A stretch of 64,000 nucleotides of DNA, taken from NCBI GenBank assembly GCA_963575745.1, contig CAUYUJ010003647.1, positions 273,031 to 337,030 of the forward strand, read 5' to 3'. The stretch comes from Prorocentrum cordatum (lineage: Eukaryota; Sar; Dinophyceae; Prorocentrales; Prorocentraceae). Shown here piece after piece: positions 30,530-39,222 of this stretch (positions are counted from its first letter, which is position 1; every line of letters starts with the position of its first letter). A model generated the notes under the pieces. The model ran no database searches, was not told the origin of the DNA, and worked only from the letters and a program-made list of their open reading frames with translations. Both the position numbers and the translations under genes were made by a program.

Positions 30530-30900
30530 GTTAGGGGACGATTTCCTGACCATTTTTGCGTATTGTAGGGTATTTGTTGACTATCTTTCGAATCTTTCGT
30601 CCAAGATCAGCTTGTAGGGGGACACGCCCGACCTACGGCTCCCTCCAGGGGCGCGAAGATGACCGCGCTTCGCGCGTCGCGGTCTGGGCCAGAGCGGTTG
30701 CCCTTCTCCAGGGGGGCTACAGAGGGCGCGAGGGCGCAAGGACAGTCGCGCAGGGCGCGATGCGCGAAGTGAGGCAACCCCAGATCTCCAGGAGGGGTTC
30801 CAGAAGGAGGCCCAGAGGACCCGACCCAGAGAAGGGGGCCCAGATCTCTAGAAGGGGGCCCCAGGTTTTCGCGGCGAGCCCAGTCGTGGACTAGCAGCAA
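30530..30900. repeat. Two dispersed repeats: 23.6-kb partner and CGCTTCGCG palindromic repeat
   Basis: Bases 30534-30635 pair with 23588-23690. Bases 30649-30785 (GGCGCGAAGATGACCGCGCTTCGCGCGTCGCGGTCTGG..., then GAGGGCGCAAGGA and GCGCGATGCGCGAAGT) belong to a family with copies at 46900-47025, 52945-53090 and 56555-56695. Confidence 0.75.
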
Positions 30901-31072
30901 CGCTTTCGCAACACGCAATTGGGCTTGCATACCGGGGAGGACGGGGTGGGCGAGTCGCCATGAAGAAAACTGCCCTGGGAAAGGTGCCCTGAACTTTTCT
31001 CACTTTTGGGACTTTGGGGAGCCGTTCCTGGGTCCCGGGGCCGCGAAGAAGTTCCAGGATGACAAGTTGATC

Positions 31073-31240
31073 CAGGAGGAGGGAGGAGGAGGAGGAGGAG
31101 GAGGAGGAGGAGGAGGAGGAGGAGGAGGAGGAGGAGGAGGAGGACGAGGAGGAGGAGAGGAGGAGGAGGAGGAGGAGGAGGAGGAGGTGGAGAGGAGGGG
31201 AGGAGGAGGAGGAGGAGGAGGAGGAGGAGGAGGGGGGGGG
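31073..31240 (+). repeat. GAG/GGA microsatellite
   Basis: Nearly pure (GAG)n for about 165 bp with a GGGGGGG run at its end. Gly-rich, Glu-rich and Pro-rich shadow frames result. Confidence 0.95.
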
Positions 31241-31468
31241 CGCCGTCGGCTCGAAAGCAGTCTCTCCCAGCGCGACCAGAGGTGGAAGCGGAAAGGGGAA
31301 CCAAGAGGGGGAAGAAGAGGAGAGAGGTGCCGCGCTCGCCCGCGCACGTCGGGCAGGCCCCGCTGCAGAGCAGCCCGGCCGGGCTGCCGCTGGATCCCGG
31401 GTTGGCTACTCGTCCCGCTCCGCGTCAAAACTGTTGGCCGCGTAGCCCGGCAGCGGCAGTCCCCCACA

Positions 31469-31750
31469 TCACTCATGATGTCCGCTGCCAGGAGCAGCCG
31501 AAGCCGCGCTCGCACTGCCTTGCCGCCCTGGTGCCGCAGAAATGGACTTGAAGATCGCCTCCGCCTTCGCGAGAGTCTCGATCTTGTCGGCCTCCCGGCG
31601 CCCCTCGGCATCGGTGAGCTGCCGGTCGAGTTTCCGCAGCTTGTGGTCCAGCACCTTCACGGTCACCCGGATGGCTTCGACCATCTCGCCTTGGTCTTCC
31701 ACCTCCTCCTCCTCGCACGCGTTGAGCCGGTCTTGCAGGTCAACCAGCAT
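31469..31750 (-). CDS. Coiled-coil protein fragment, function unknown
   Basis: The minus-strand frame begins MLVDLQDRLNACEEEEVEDQ and continues EMVEAIRVTVKVLDHKLRKL, DRQLTDAEGRREADKIETLA and KAEAIFKSISAAPG, ending in a Ser/Ala/Gly tail. Hydrophobic residues recur with heptad-like spacing and there are no proline breaks, so a long coiled coil is likely. A preceding segment in another frame (about 31760-31900, VQEREANVATAGAVHEQEAV) also looks protein-like, suggesting a frameshift or an intron. It is antiparallel to the helicase gene. It could be the gag-like part of a retroelement or an exon of a host gene. Confidence 0.45.
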   Translation of the reverse strand: MLVDLQDRLNACEEEEVEDQGEMVEAIRVTVKVLDHKLRKLDRQLTDAEGRREADKIETLAKAEAIFKSISAAPGRQGSASAASAAPGSGHHE

Positions 31751-32119
31751 CCACCCCCTCCCAGCATGCCCTCGAGTCCGGCGTCGCTGTAGCCTGCCAG
31801 AACTTCTGAACAGTTGTCTGACACCTCCCCAACGGCCTCCTGCTCGTGGACGGCGCCCGCCGTTGCGACGTTCGCCTCCCTCTCCTGCACGGCGGATCCG
31901 CAGCTCCTGCGCCTCCGCTGACTTCCGCCGCCTGGCCCAGCGGCGCCTCCGCCCCCGCTCCGAGGACGACTGCCGCCCCTGGCCATGGCGCTGTCAACCG
32001 CAAGGCGCCCTGTTTGCCGGCCGCTGTAAGCCGCCACAGCTTGGCCTCGATGATGTGGTCGATCGCCGCCTCGCTGTCGGCGCCAGCACTGGGCGCCACT
32101 GCGGGCAGAACGTAACCGG

Positions 32120-32344
32120 TTACGACACCACCGCCCGCGCCTCGAGGACTTGCACCCTCGCCTCGATGTCGTCCACTCGCTTCGTGAGCGATCTCATCTT
32201 CCCGATCATGTCGAACGCGAGCTCCCGGTCGAACTCGGCGTCGCCGGGCCCGATCGCGCCAGATGCCACCGCCGCCAGATCAGACTCCGGGAAGCTCGTT
32301 CCTCTCCTCCCTCTTCCCCCTGCGCTGCCGCCGTGGCCGCCGGC
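32120..32344 (-). CDS. Second coiled-coil segment, possible upstream exon of the minus-strand gene
   Basis: A minus-strand frame of about 74 codons contains FPESDLAAVASGAIGPGDAE, FDRELAFDMIGKMRSLTKRV and DDIEARVQVLEARAVVS before a TAA. I-E-A-R-V-x-V-L-E-A-R is a clear heptad pattern. The frame is closed upstream by TGA at 32345-32347. It lies 370 bp upstream (on the minus strand) of the other coiled-coil frame, and a stretch between them (EAAIDHIIEAKLWRLTAA) in a third frame may also be coding. No family is recognised. Confidence 0.4.
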   Translation of the reverse strand, partial: AGGHGGSAGGRGRRGTSFPESDLAAVASGAIGPGDAEFDRELAFDMIGKMRSLTKRVDDIEARVQVLEARAVVS

Positions 32345-32729
32345 TCATCTCGTCCGCGTCCTTCTCGGGCTTCCGTTGCTGCTGCGGCCGCCGCGCTGGC
32401 TCCGCTCGTGGCGGCGTGCACGGCGCCGGCAGCGGCTTTGGTCGCTCCTTCAGCACCATCGTCCGCTGCGCGGCCAGCGATGTTGTCCGCCGGGGCCATT
32501 TCGTTGCCGCTGCGGGCGTCGACGACGACGTTCGACAGCTCCGCCGCCAGGTTGGAGAACCAGGGGACACCTGGGAGCCACGGGAGGTCGCGTCCTGCCC
32601 CCTGGCCTCACTCATCTCCTTTGTCTCCACCTGCTGCTTCTCCCTCGAAGGCGCTGCACACCGTGCTCTCCTCCAAATTCCCTCCGCCAGCGGAGAGAGA
32701 CCCTGCGGCAGGCGGAGGCGAGGGCGGAG

Positions 32730-32965
32730 GCGGAGGGAGGAGGAGGAGGAGGAGGAGGAATAGGAGGAGGAGGAGGAAGAGGAGGATGAGCAGGAATAAT
32801 AATAGCAATAAGAAGACTCAGAGTAAGAAGAACAATAATAATACTAATTATCATAACAAGAAGAAGAAGAAGAAACACAATACCACGAATAATAAGAAAA
32901 ATAATAATACTCATAATAATAACAGTAGTAATAATAATAATACTTATAGGAAGAAGAGGAAAAAT
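32730..32965 (+). repeat. AGG microsatellite followed by AAT-rich repeat
   Basis: (AGG)n at 32730-32795 is followed by AATAATAAT / AAGAAGAAG / ACAATAATAAT stretches to about 32960, the most AT-rich piece of the window. Confidence 0.9.
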
Positions 32966-33074
32966 AAGGAACAAGTGGGATCCTACCTAGGAGTTGGAGC
33001 CTCTAGGAAAGCAACATTAGTAGGAGCGGTAGACGCCGTCCTCCTCCTTCTCCTCGTCGTCGTAGTTGTAGCAA

Positions 33075-33230
33075 TAGTGGATGCTGTGCTGCGCTATGCT
33101 CTGCTATGCTATGCTGTGCTATGCTATGTTATGCTGCGCAATGCTATGCTGGGCTAGGCTAGGCTATGCTATGCTATGATATGCTATGCTGCGCTATGCT
33201 ATGCTGCGCTATGCTATGCTATGCTTTTGT
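33075..33230 (+). repeat. ATGCT pentamer repeat
   Basis: About 150 bp of CTATGCTATGCTGTGCTATGC-type sequence, basically (CTATG)n with CTGCG variants. It is followed by TTTTGCTTTTGCC-type repeats up to the gap. Confidence 0.95.
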
Positions 33231-33391
33231 TTTGCCTTCGTGTTTGCCTTCACTGTTGCCTTTGCTTTTGCTTTTGCTTGGCACCCAGGGAGCGCAACTG
33301 GGGGAACCGCGCGTTTGCTTTTACCTTTGCTGTTGCTTTTGCTTGAGTCCCAGGGGACTGGGGGAACCGCCCCGGGCGATTTGCACTGCCC

Positions 33392-33491
33392 NNNNNNNNN
33401 NNNNNNNNNNNNNNNNNNNNNNNNNNNNNNNNNNNNNNNNNNNNNNNNNNNNNNNNNNNNNNNNNNNNNNNNNNNNNNNNNNNNNNNNNNN
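33392..33491. other. Assembly gap (100 N)
   Basis: Exactly 100 unresolved bases, the conventional size for a gap of unknown length. It lies between a TTGCC-rich tract and a GAG tract, so it most likely hides repeat sequence. Frames that run through it are meaningless. Confidence 1.
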
Positions 33492-33519
33492 AGGAGGAGG
33501 AGGGGGAGGGGGAGGTGGA

Positions 33520-34593
33520 GGGGGACAAGCTAGGTGCGCTCGCGTCATATCTGACATCCTACCCCTCCCTCCCATCCCTTACCATGGCGTAGATCCCCTC
33601 TCTACTCGCACAGTCGGATGTCGAGCAGGGCAATGATCGCGAACGGGTGCGCGATGCATTGTAGAGCATGGCCTGGCATGGCGTAGAAAAGCACCGCAAA
33701 GCGTAGTATCAACCTAGCTTTGCATTGCATGCCGTGGCATGGCACGGGAAGTGACGCCAGCGCTGCAGCGGGAGCACGAGTCGAAACGAGCGGAAGCGCG
33801 GAAATGAGGCCAGCGCTGCAGCGGGAGCACGATTCGGAACGAGCGGAAGCACGGAAATGAGGCCAGCGTTGCAACGGGAGCACGATTCGGAACGAGCGGG
33901 GCCCGAAAATGAGGCCGGCGCCTCAGCGAGAGCAGCATTTTGAAAAAATGCAAGCGAAAACCCAACTCCCGGGAATCCTGTGTGTAAAAAAACAGTACGC
34001 GGGGGGCGTCGAACACTCCCAGCACGTCATCAGGGGAAGAGGGAGAGTAGTATTCATATTGAGTAATTGTGGAGGGGGAGGAGGAGGAGGAGGAGGAGGA
34101 GGAGGAGGAGGAGGAGGAGGTGGGAGGTGGACGAGGAGGAGGAAAGCGAGGACGAGGAAGAGGAGGATGAGGAAGAGGAGGGGGAGGAGGAGGGGGAGGA
34201 GGCGGAGGAGGAGGCGGAGGGGGAGGGGGAGGGGGAGTGGGAGGGGGAGGAGGAGGGGGAGGGGGATGGGCAAGTTAGGTGCGCTCGCGTCAACATCTGA
34301 CATCCTACGCCTCCCTCCCATCCCTTACCCTTACCATGGCGCTGATTTTCTCTATCCGCGGACGCGTGTCGTAGCGGACCTGTGGCTCCGCGCGCGTGTG
34401 CGTAGTGGGTGGTGGTGCGCGTGCGTGCGTGCGTGTGTGCGTGGTTGTGGTTGTTGTGGTGGTGGTGTGTATGTGTGTGTGTGCGTGTGTGCGCGTGTGC
34501 TGTGGTGTGACGTGGTGTGGCGTCTTGGTGGTTTGGTGGTGGGCCAGGTGCGTACGTGCGTGATGGCGGTGGTGGTGGTGGTGGTGGTGTGGT

Positions 34594-34644
<51 letters not shown>

Positions 34645-35912
34645 GTGTGTGCGTGAGTGTGCGTGTGCGTGTGCGTGTGCGTGTGCGTGTGCGTGTGCGT
34701 GTGCGTGTGCGTGTGCGTGTGCGTGTGCGTGTGCGTGTGCGTGTGTGCGTGTGCGTGTGCGTGTGCGTGTGCGTGTGCGTGTGCGTGTGTGTTGTGTGTG
34801 TGTGTGTGTGTGTGTTGCGTGCGTGCGTGTGTGCGTGCGTGCGTGCGTGCGTGTGTGTGTGTGTGTGTGTCTGTGTGTGCGCGCGTGTGATGTGGTGTGA
34901 CGCGGTGTAGCGTGGTGGTGGTGGGTGGGGTAGTGCGGTGGTGGTGGCGGTGCGCGGTGGTGGTGCGCGTGCGTGCGTGCGTGCGTTGGTGGGTGGAAGT
35001 GGCGGTGGGTGTGCGTGCGGCGGGGCGGGGCGTGGTGCGGCGCGGTGGTGGCGGGCGGATGGGCGCGCGAGAAAGAGGCCCGCGCTGGGGCGAGAACGCC
35101 ATCCTGAACGACGGAGGCCAAACACCGATCCGAAAATGAGGCCCACGCTGCGGCGGGAGCACGATTCGGAACGATTCGGGAGCAGAAATGAGGCCGGCGC
35201 CTCAGCGAGAGCAGCATTTTGAAAAAAAACGCAGGCGAAAACCCAACTCCCGGGAATCTTGTGTGTAAAAAACAGTACGCGGAGGGGGGGGGGTCGGCCA
35301 CTCCCAGCACGCCATCAGGGGAAGAGGGAGAGTAATTTTCATATTGAGTAATTGTGGAGGGGGAGGGGGAGGGGGAGAGGGAGGAGGAGGAGAAGGAGGA
35401 GGAGGAGGAGGAGGAGGAGGAGGAGGATGAGGAGGACGAGGAGGAGGACGAGGAGGACGAGGAGGACGAGGAGGACGAGGAGGAGAAGGACGAGGAGGAG
35501 GACGAGGAGGAGGACGAGGAGGACGAGGAGGACGAGGAGACCGAGGAGGGCGAGGACGACGAGGAGGACGAGGAGACGAGGAGGACGAGACGAGGACGAG
35601 AGGACGAGACGAGGACGAGACGAGGACGAGACGAGGGAGGACGAGGAGGACGAGGAGGACGAGGAGGACGAGGAGGACGAGGAGGACGAGGAGGACGAGG
35701 AGGACGAGGAGGACGAGGGAGGACGAGGAGGATGAGGAGGACGAGGAGGACGAGGAGGACGAGGAGGACGAGGAGGACGACGAGGACGAGGAGGACGAGG
35801 AGGACGAGGAGGACGAGGAGGACGAGGAGGAGGAGGAGGACGAGGAGGAGGAGGAGGAGGAGGGGGAGGAGGAGGAGGAGGAGGAGGAGGAGGAGGAGGA
35901 GGAGGAGGAGAA
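33520..35912 (+). repeat. Tandemly duplicated satellite, about 1.28-kb unit
   Basis: A 52-bp repeat (GCGCTGCAGCGGGAGCACGA with TTCGGAACGAGCGGAA; about 33745-33935 and 35120-35200) leads into a 175-bp unique core. The core is at 33905-34080 and again, almost identical, at 35188-35365; it includes CAGCATTTTGAAAAAA, CCCAACTCCCGGGAATC and CATATTGAGTAATTGTGG. A GAG array follows each core (34073-34265; 35357-35912 with GACGAG variants). A second shared segment (GCGCTCGCGTCA...CATCCTAC, TCCCTCCCATCCC) is at 33525-33600 and 34275-34350. Between the duplicates lies a GT/GTGTGC tract (34420-35030, purest at 34598-34880). Confidence 0.85.
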
Positions 35913-36200
35913 GGTTTGGGCTCCAAAGCCTGGTGACCACCGAGACACCTCAGATTGGTGTGGTCGCCAGGTGCAGCTCGAACCTCAGGCGTGCTCAGCG
36001 AGCCGCGCGCCTGGTTCTCTTTCTCTGTATCGAACCTTCTCCCCGCACATTCTGTGAAGACGGCAGGTCAACGTGAGAAGCCAGAACCAGCTTGGCACCG
36101 CAGACTCAGACAGAGACGAGGCATAGCCAGGCTGCTCGTCCGACTTTCTACTTCTAAGAAGTTACTGCAGGCACATCACTCGGCCAACGCTGTACAGAAG

Positions 36201-37961
36201 ATGACGACTCGTTCAGCAGGCCCGATGCCAGGGCGCACGTGGAACTGCGCCAATTGTTTTCGTGTTGTAAAAGGACATCATTGGAAGTGCTTGTGCGGGC
36301 TACACTATGATAATAATTTCAATCGTGGCACAGGGCACCAGTGGCCAGTCCAGCCGTCTCGTCAGCATGCTCGCCCGCCCCGCAAGCCCAGTCAGCCGCG
36401 AAGGGACAAAGCCCTCCAGCTACACCAGCCCCAGAGGTCCAAGGCCCTCCGCACCTTCCTGGCGCGCATTGTGCCCATCACGCGTGCACAGATGGGCAAC
36501 CCCATTCAGCAGCCATGGGCCACAGTATGGGAGGAGCCACCGACTGACCCAGCCCAGATCAAAGACTACAAGAGCCGCATCTACAAGAAAATGGATGCGC
36601 TCGGACAGCTCGCACTGGTCGCCAGGGATGCGGGCAAAGGCATCGACTCACTAGTTGCGGAGATATCCTGCGTGAAGCTCATGGCCCAGAGTACGGACAA
36701 AGCCAGCGTCCAACTCGGCAAGCTCAAGACGATGCGCGACACGGCCTGCGACAAGCTAAAGGCCGTCCACGAGCAGAGGCACCGCCTGGCCACGGAGGAG
36801 CAGGTCATTCAGCACGAGCTTGAGATGATCAACAACTCCATCCAGGAGGTCAAGGAGCTCGAGATCTACGAGCGCGAAGCCGAGGACGACGGGGGCGACG
36901 ACATGGAGTGGATGGGCGCTGGCCTACCAGAAGGCGCCTGGCCCGAGCAGGGCCAGCAGCAGGCCGCGGCTTTTGGCGCCCCGCCTGGCGCCTCGCCAGG
37001 CACCGCGGCCTTCGCCACCCCGCCGCCGCCGCCGCCCCAGGCCGCCGGGCACGGGGGCCCCCCGCAGCCAATGCCGCCCAGGCCCATGGGCCAATCGCAC
37101 ATGCAGCCAGGGAAGTCCGACCCCATGATCCGCCCTGTCCCGCCTCCGCCGCCACCGCAGCAGATCGACCAGCCCGACCCCTTCCAGATGCAGGTATTGG
37201 CCATGATGCATGCGTTTCAGTCACAGATGATAAACATGGCCCAGAAGCAGGATGCCAACATCGCCCAGCTCGGCATGGCCATCACCGAGATCCAGGGCAC
37301 CAAGATGACATCAACATCAAGCGCCAGCGTACCATCCAGTGCGGGGTTTACCAGGCAGGAGGGGATGAGCGCACCGCCTCAGCCTGCCTTGCTCCATGGT
37401 GCGCCTACGCCAGCCACGCCAGCGGTCTCGCCTACACCAGTAGCAGCTGCGCCGCCGCCAGCGCCAATGGAGGCGACGCCACCGCCTCATGGGCGCTACC
37501 CTGCATCGCCCACGCCGCCGAACGCTCAGCCGTCGCCCGTCAGCCATGGCCCATGCACGGAGGGATCGCGCGGGCCGTGCCCAACACCAGTACCAGCCAG
37601 CGAGATGAAGCAGGAGCCCAAGGAGGAGGAGCTCAAGGAGGCCAAGCGCGAGGACATGTCCCAGGACACCCAGGTGCTATACCAGCCTCCGTTGTCGCCG
37701 ACCCAGCCTTTTTTTCACGCGGGGGATCCTCTACAGGAGGACAGCCAAGTGACTGCGCCCCAACACTCAGTCACAGCCAATCTGATAGACGTTGCCGATT
37801 CTCAGCCGACGCAGATGACGGCCTCGCAAATAGCCGAGGCAGTACGCAACATCGAGTCCGCACACGGCGTTCCCGTGGGTCCGCCAGACCCCGATGCCGA
37901 CGCGCCCGGCCCCCCGCGCAAGATGCCGAAGGGAGGCAAGGGCGAGGGCGGGCCTTTTTAG
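36201..37961 (+). CDS. LINE ORF1 protein: zinc-binding N terminus, coiled coil, Pro/Gln-rich C half
   Basis: The protein has 586 residues from ATG 36201; the frame is open upstream to 35955, so a longer form is possible. The N terminus carries C16-x2-C19-x10-C30-x-C32 with H35 and H46 (WNCANCFRVVKGHHWKCLCG), a likely zinc-binding module. A basic Pro-rich stretch follows. Residues about 121-229 form a strongly predicted coiled coil (SRIYKKMDALGQLALVARDA to QEVKELEIYEREAEDD). The second half is rich in Pro, Gln, Ala and Met. ORF1 proteins of LINEs bind the element RNA and form trimers or larger particles through coiled coils, and this layout fits that role. ORF2 follows 1.2 kb downstream on the same strand. 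No frameshift is visible. Confidence 0.85.
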   Translation: MTTRSAGPMPGRTWNCANCFRVVKGHHWKCLCGLHYDNNFNRGTGHQWPVQPSRQHARPPRKPSQPRRDKALQLHQPQRSKALRTFLARIVPITRAQMGNPIQQPWATVWEEPPTDPAQIKDYKSRIYKKMDALGQLALVARDAGKGIDSLVAEISCVKLMAQSTDKASVQLGKLKTMRDTACDKLKAVHEQRHRLATEEQVIQHELEMINNSIQEVKELEIYEREAEDDGGDDMEWMGAGLPEGAWPEQGQQQAAAFGAPPGASPGTAAFATPPPPPPQAAGHGGPPQPMPPRPMGQSHMQPGKSDPMIRPVPPPPPPQQIDQPDPFQMQVLAMMHAFQSQMINMAQKQDANIAQLGMAITEIQGTKMTSTSSASVPSSAGFTRQEGMSAPPQPALLHGAPTPATPAVSPTPVAAAPPPAPMEATPPPHGRYPASPTPPNAQPSPVSHGPCTEGSRGPCPTPVPASEMKQEPKEEELKEAKREDMSQDTQVLYQPPLSPTQPFFHAGDPLQEDSQVTAPQHSVTANLIDVADSQPTQMTASQIAEAVRNIESAHGVPVGPPDPDADAPGPPRKMPKGGKGEGGPF

Positions 37962-39150
37962 CCCATCGCCCCAGCCATGCCAACTCGCAGGCCGTTCAGC
38001 CAGCGAGCTCTCTCTCACCCCTACCTCATCTCATTCATCTATATCGATCCTCCAGAGTCGTCCAACTCTGCTCGTGCATTTCCTCCTCCCCACGATATGG
38101 AGATATAGATTTCCTGATTTTCGCGAGCGAGAACACCCCAACACCGGTGCGCTTGCTCCAGCTATGAAGGGGCAGCTTCCGCCCCAGCCATTATTTTTAA
38201 TGATATAAGAAATTCAGGCGAAGACAGCCTCGCAAGGCAGCGTCGTCTTATTAGATCTCTCTCCTCGGGGTATGGGGAGGGGGGGGGGTAGTGCTGATCG
38301 ACAATGTGTTGCCAGCAGCAACATCTCCTGTCTTACAGCTTCCTCTCGCGCAGCCTCTGCAACTAGTCAGCCAGGCACGCCCCCAGGGATAAAAGGGGAC
38401 AGCCAAGCTAACACGCCTAACTGCCCCGCCCCTAGGCACCTCCAGAGCCAAGTCAGCAGGATGGTTCGAGCTAGAGTGCAGCGGCCACGGCGCCCAGGGA
38501 ACAGACACCAGTGCCACGCTGACGCTCCAATAAGCTTGAGCCTGCCAATAACACGAGGAGCGTGGAGGGGTCGGAGATGGGATAGGTTTGGGAGGAGGGA
38601 ACATGTCATACGAGAGATGTTGCGGCCTACCTGTGCGCCGGCTGCGGGTAACCATTCTAGCTGCACGGAGGCCGATTCCCCCGACAACACGCGTTGCTGG
38701 TCTTGCGACCCTCTCGAATTATTGTTCTTTGCTGAGCTGACGCTCACTGTGCTAACACCTGTTGGCTCGATTGCCGAAAGGTTCTTAAGTTTTGACACCA
38801 GCGGGTTTATAACATGTACAGTAGTCAAGAAAGCTCCGCTACCATTTTCATACACAGCCCTCGGTCGAATAATTACCTCTCTACCCGCAGCCTCTAATGC
38901 CAGCGTGGCCGCTCTTTGCGCGGCTCAGCAGCTCTGCAACTCGTTGTATCCTGTTAACTGTTGTTTCTCTTATATGTTTGTGTGTTGTGCTGATCTCTCG
39001 CTGGTCATGTCACTTTGTGGGGGTCCGATGCCCTTCTGACGCACCCATCTGAGATTGCCCCTGGCCCTCAGTATCCCGCGGTCCTAGATCAGGACCCCCC
39101 CCCCCCTCACTCGGTTTAGTCTGCCAGATATCCCATCTGTAACCGAGCAG
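37962..39150 (+). other. LINE inter-ORF region
   Basis: There is an open frame at 38272-39039 (255 codons) in the same frame as ORF2, without a recognisable domain. A run of about a dozen C residues at 39095-39106 lies between it and ORF2. In a neighbouring frame the peptide THPSEIAPGPQYPAVLDQDP runs into the poly-C. A one-base length change there would join it to TRFSLPDIPSVTEQLSRVAF of the ORF2 frame. Confidence 0.5.
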
Positions 39151-39222
39151 TTGAGCAGAGTCGCCTTCCCCCCGCCTGATTTGAACACTGCAGATTTGAC
39201 CGGCCTCCCCCAAGAAGCCCTG

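Noticed and set aside
33166-33636. ORFs spanning the N run
   Set aside because: They read through unresolved bases and microsatellites.
34054-35940. A 628-codon minus-strand ORF and its shorter neighbours
   Set aside because: It is translated entirely from GT and GAG/GACGAG microsatellites (His/Thr, Ser and Leu/Val runs); no real domain.
38272-39039. The 255-codon ORF between LINE ORF1 and ORF2 as a separate protein
   Set aside because: No recognisable motif and ends at TGA before ORF2; described as inter-ORF sequence.
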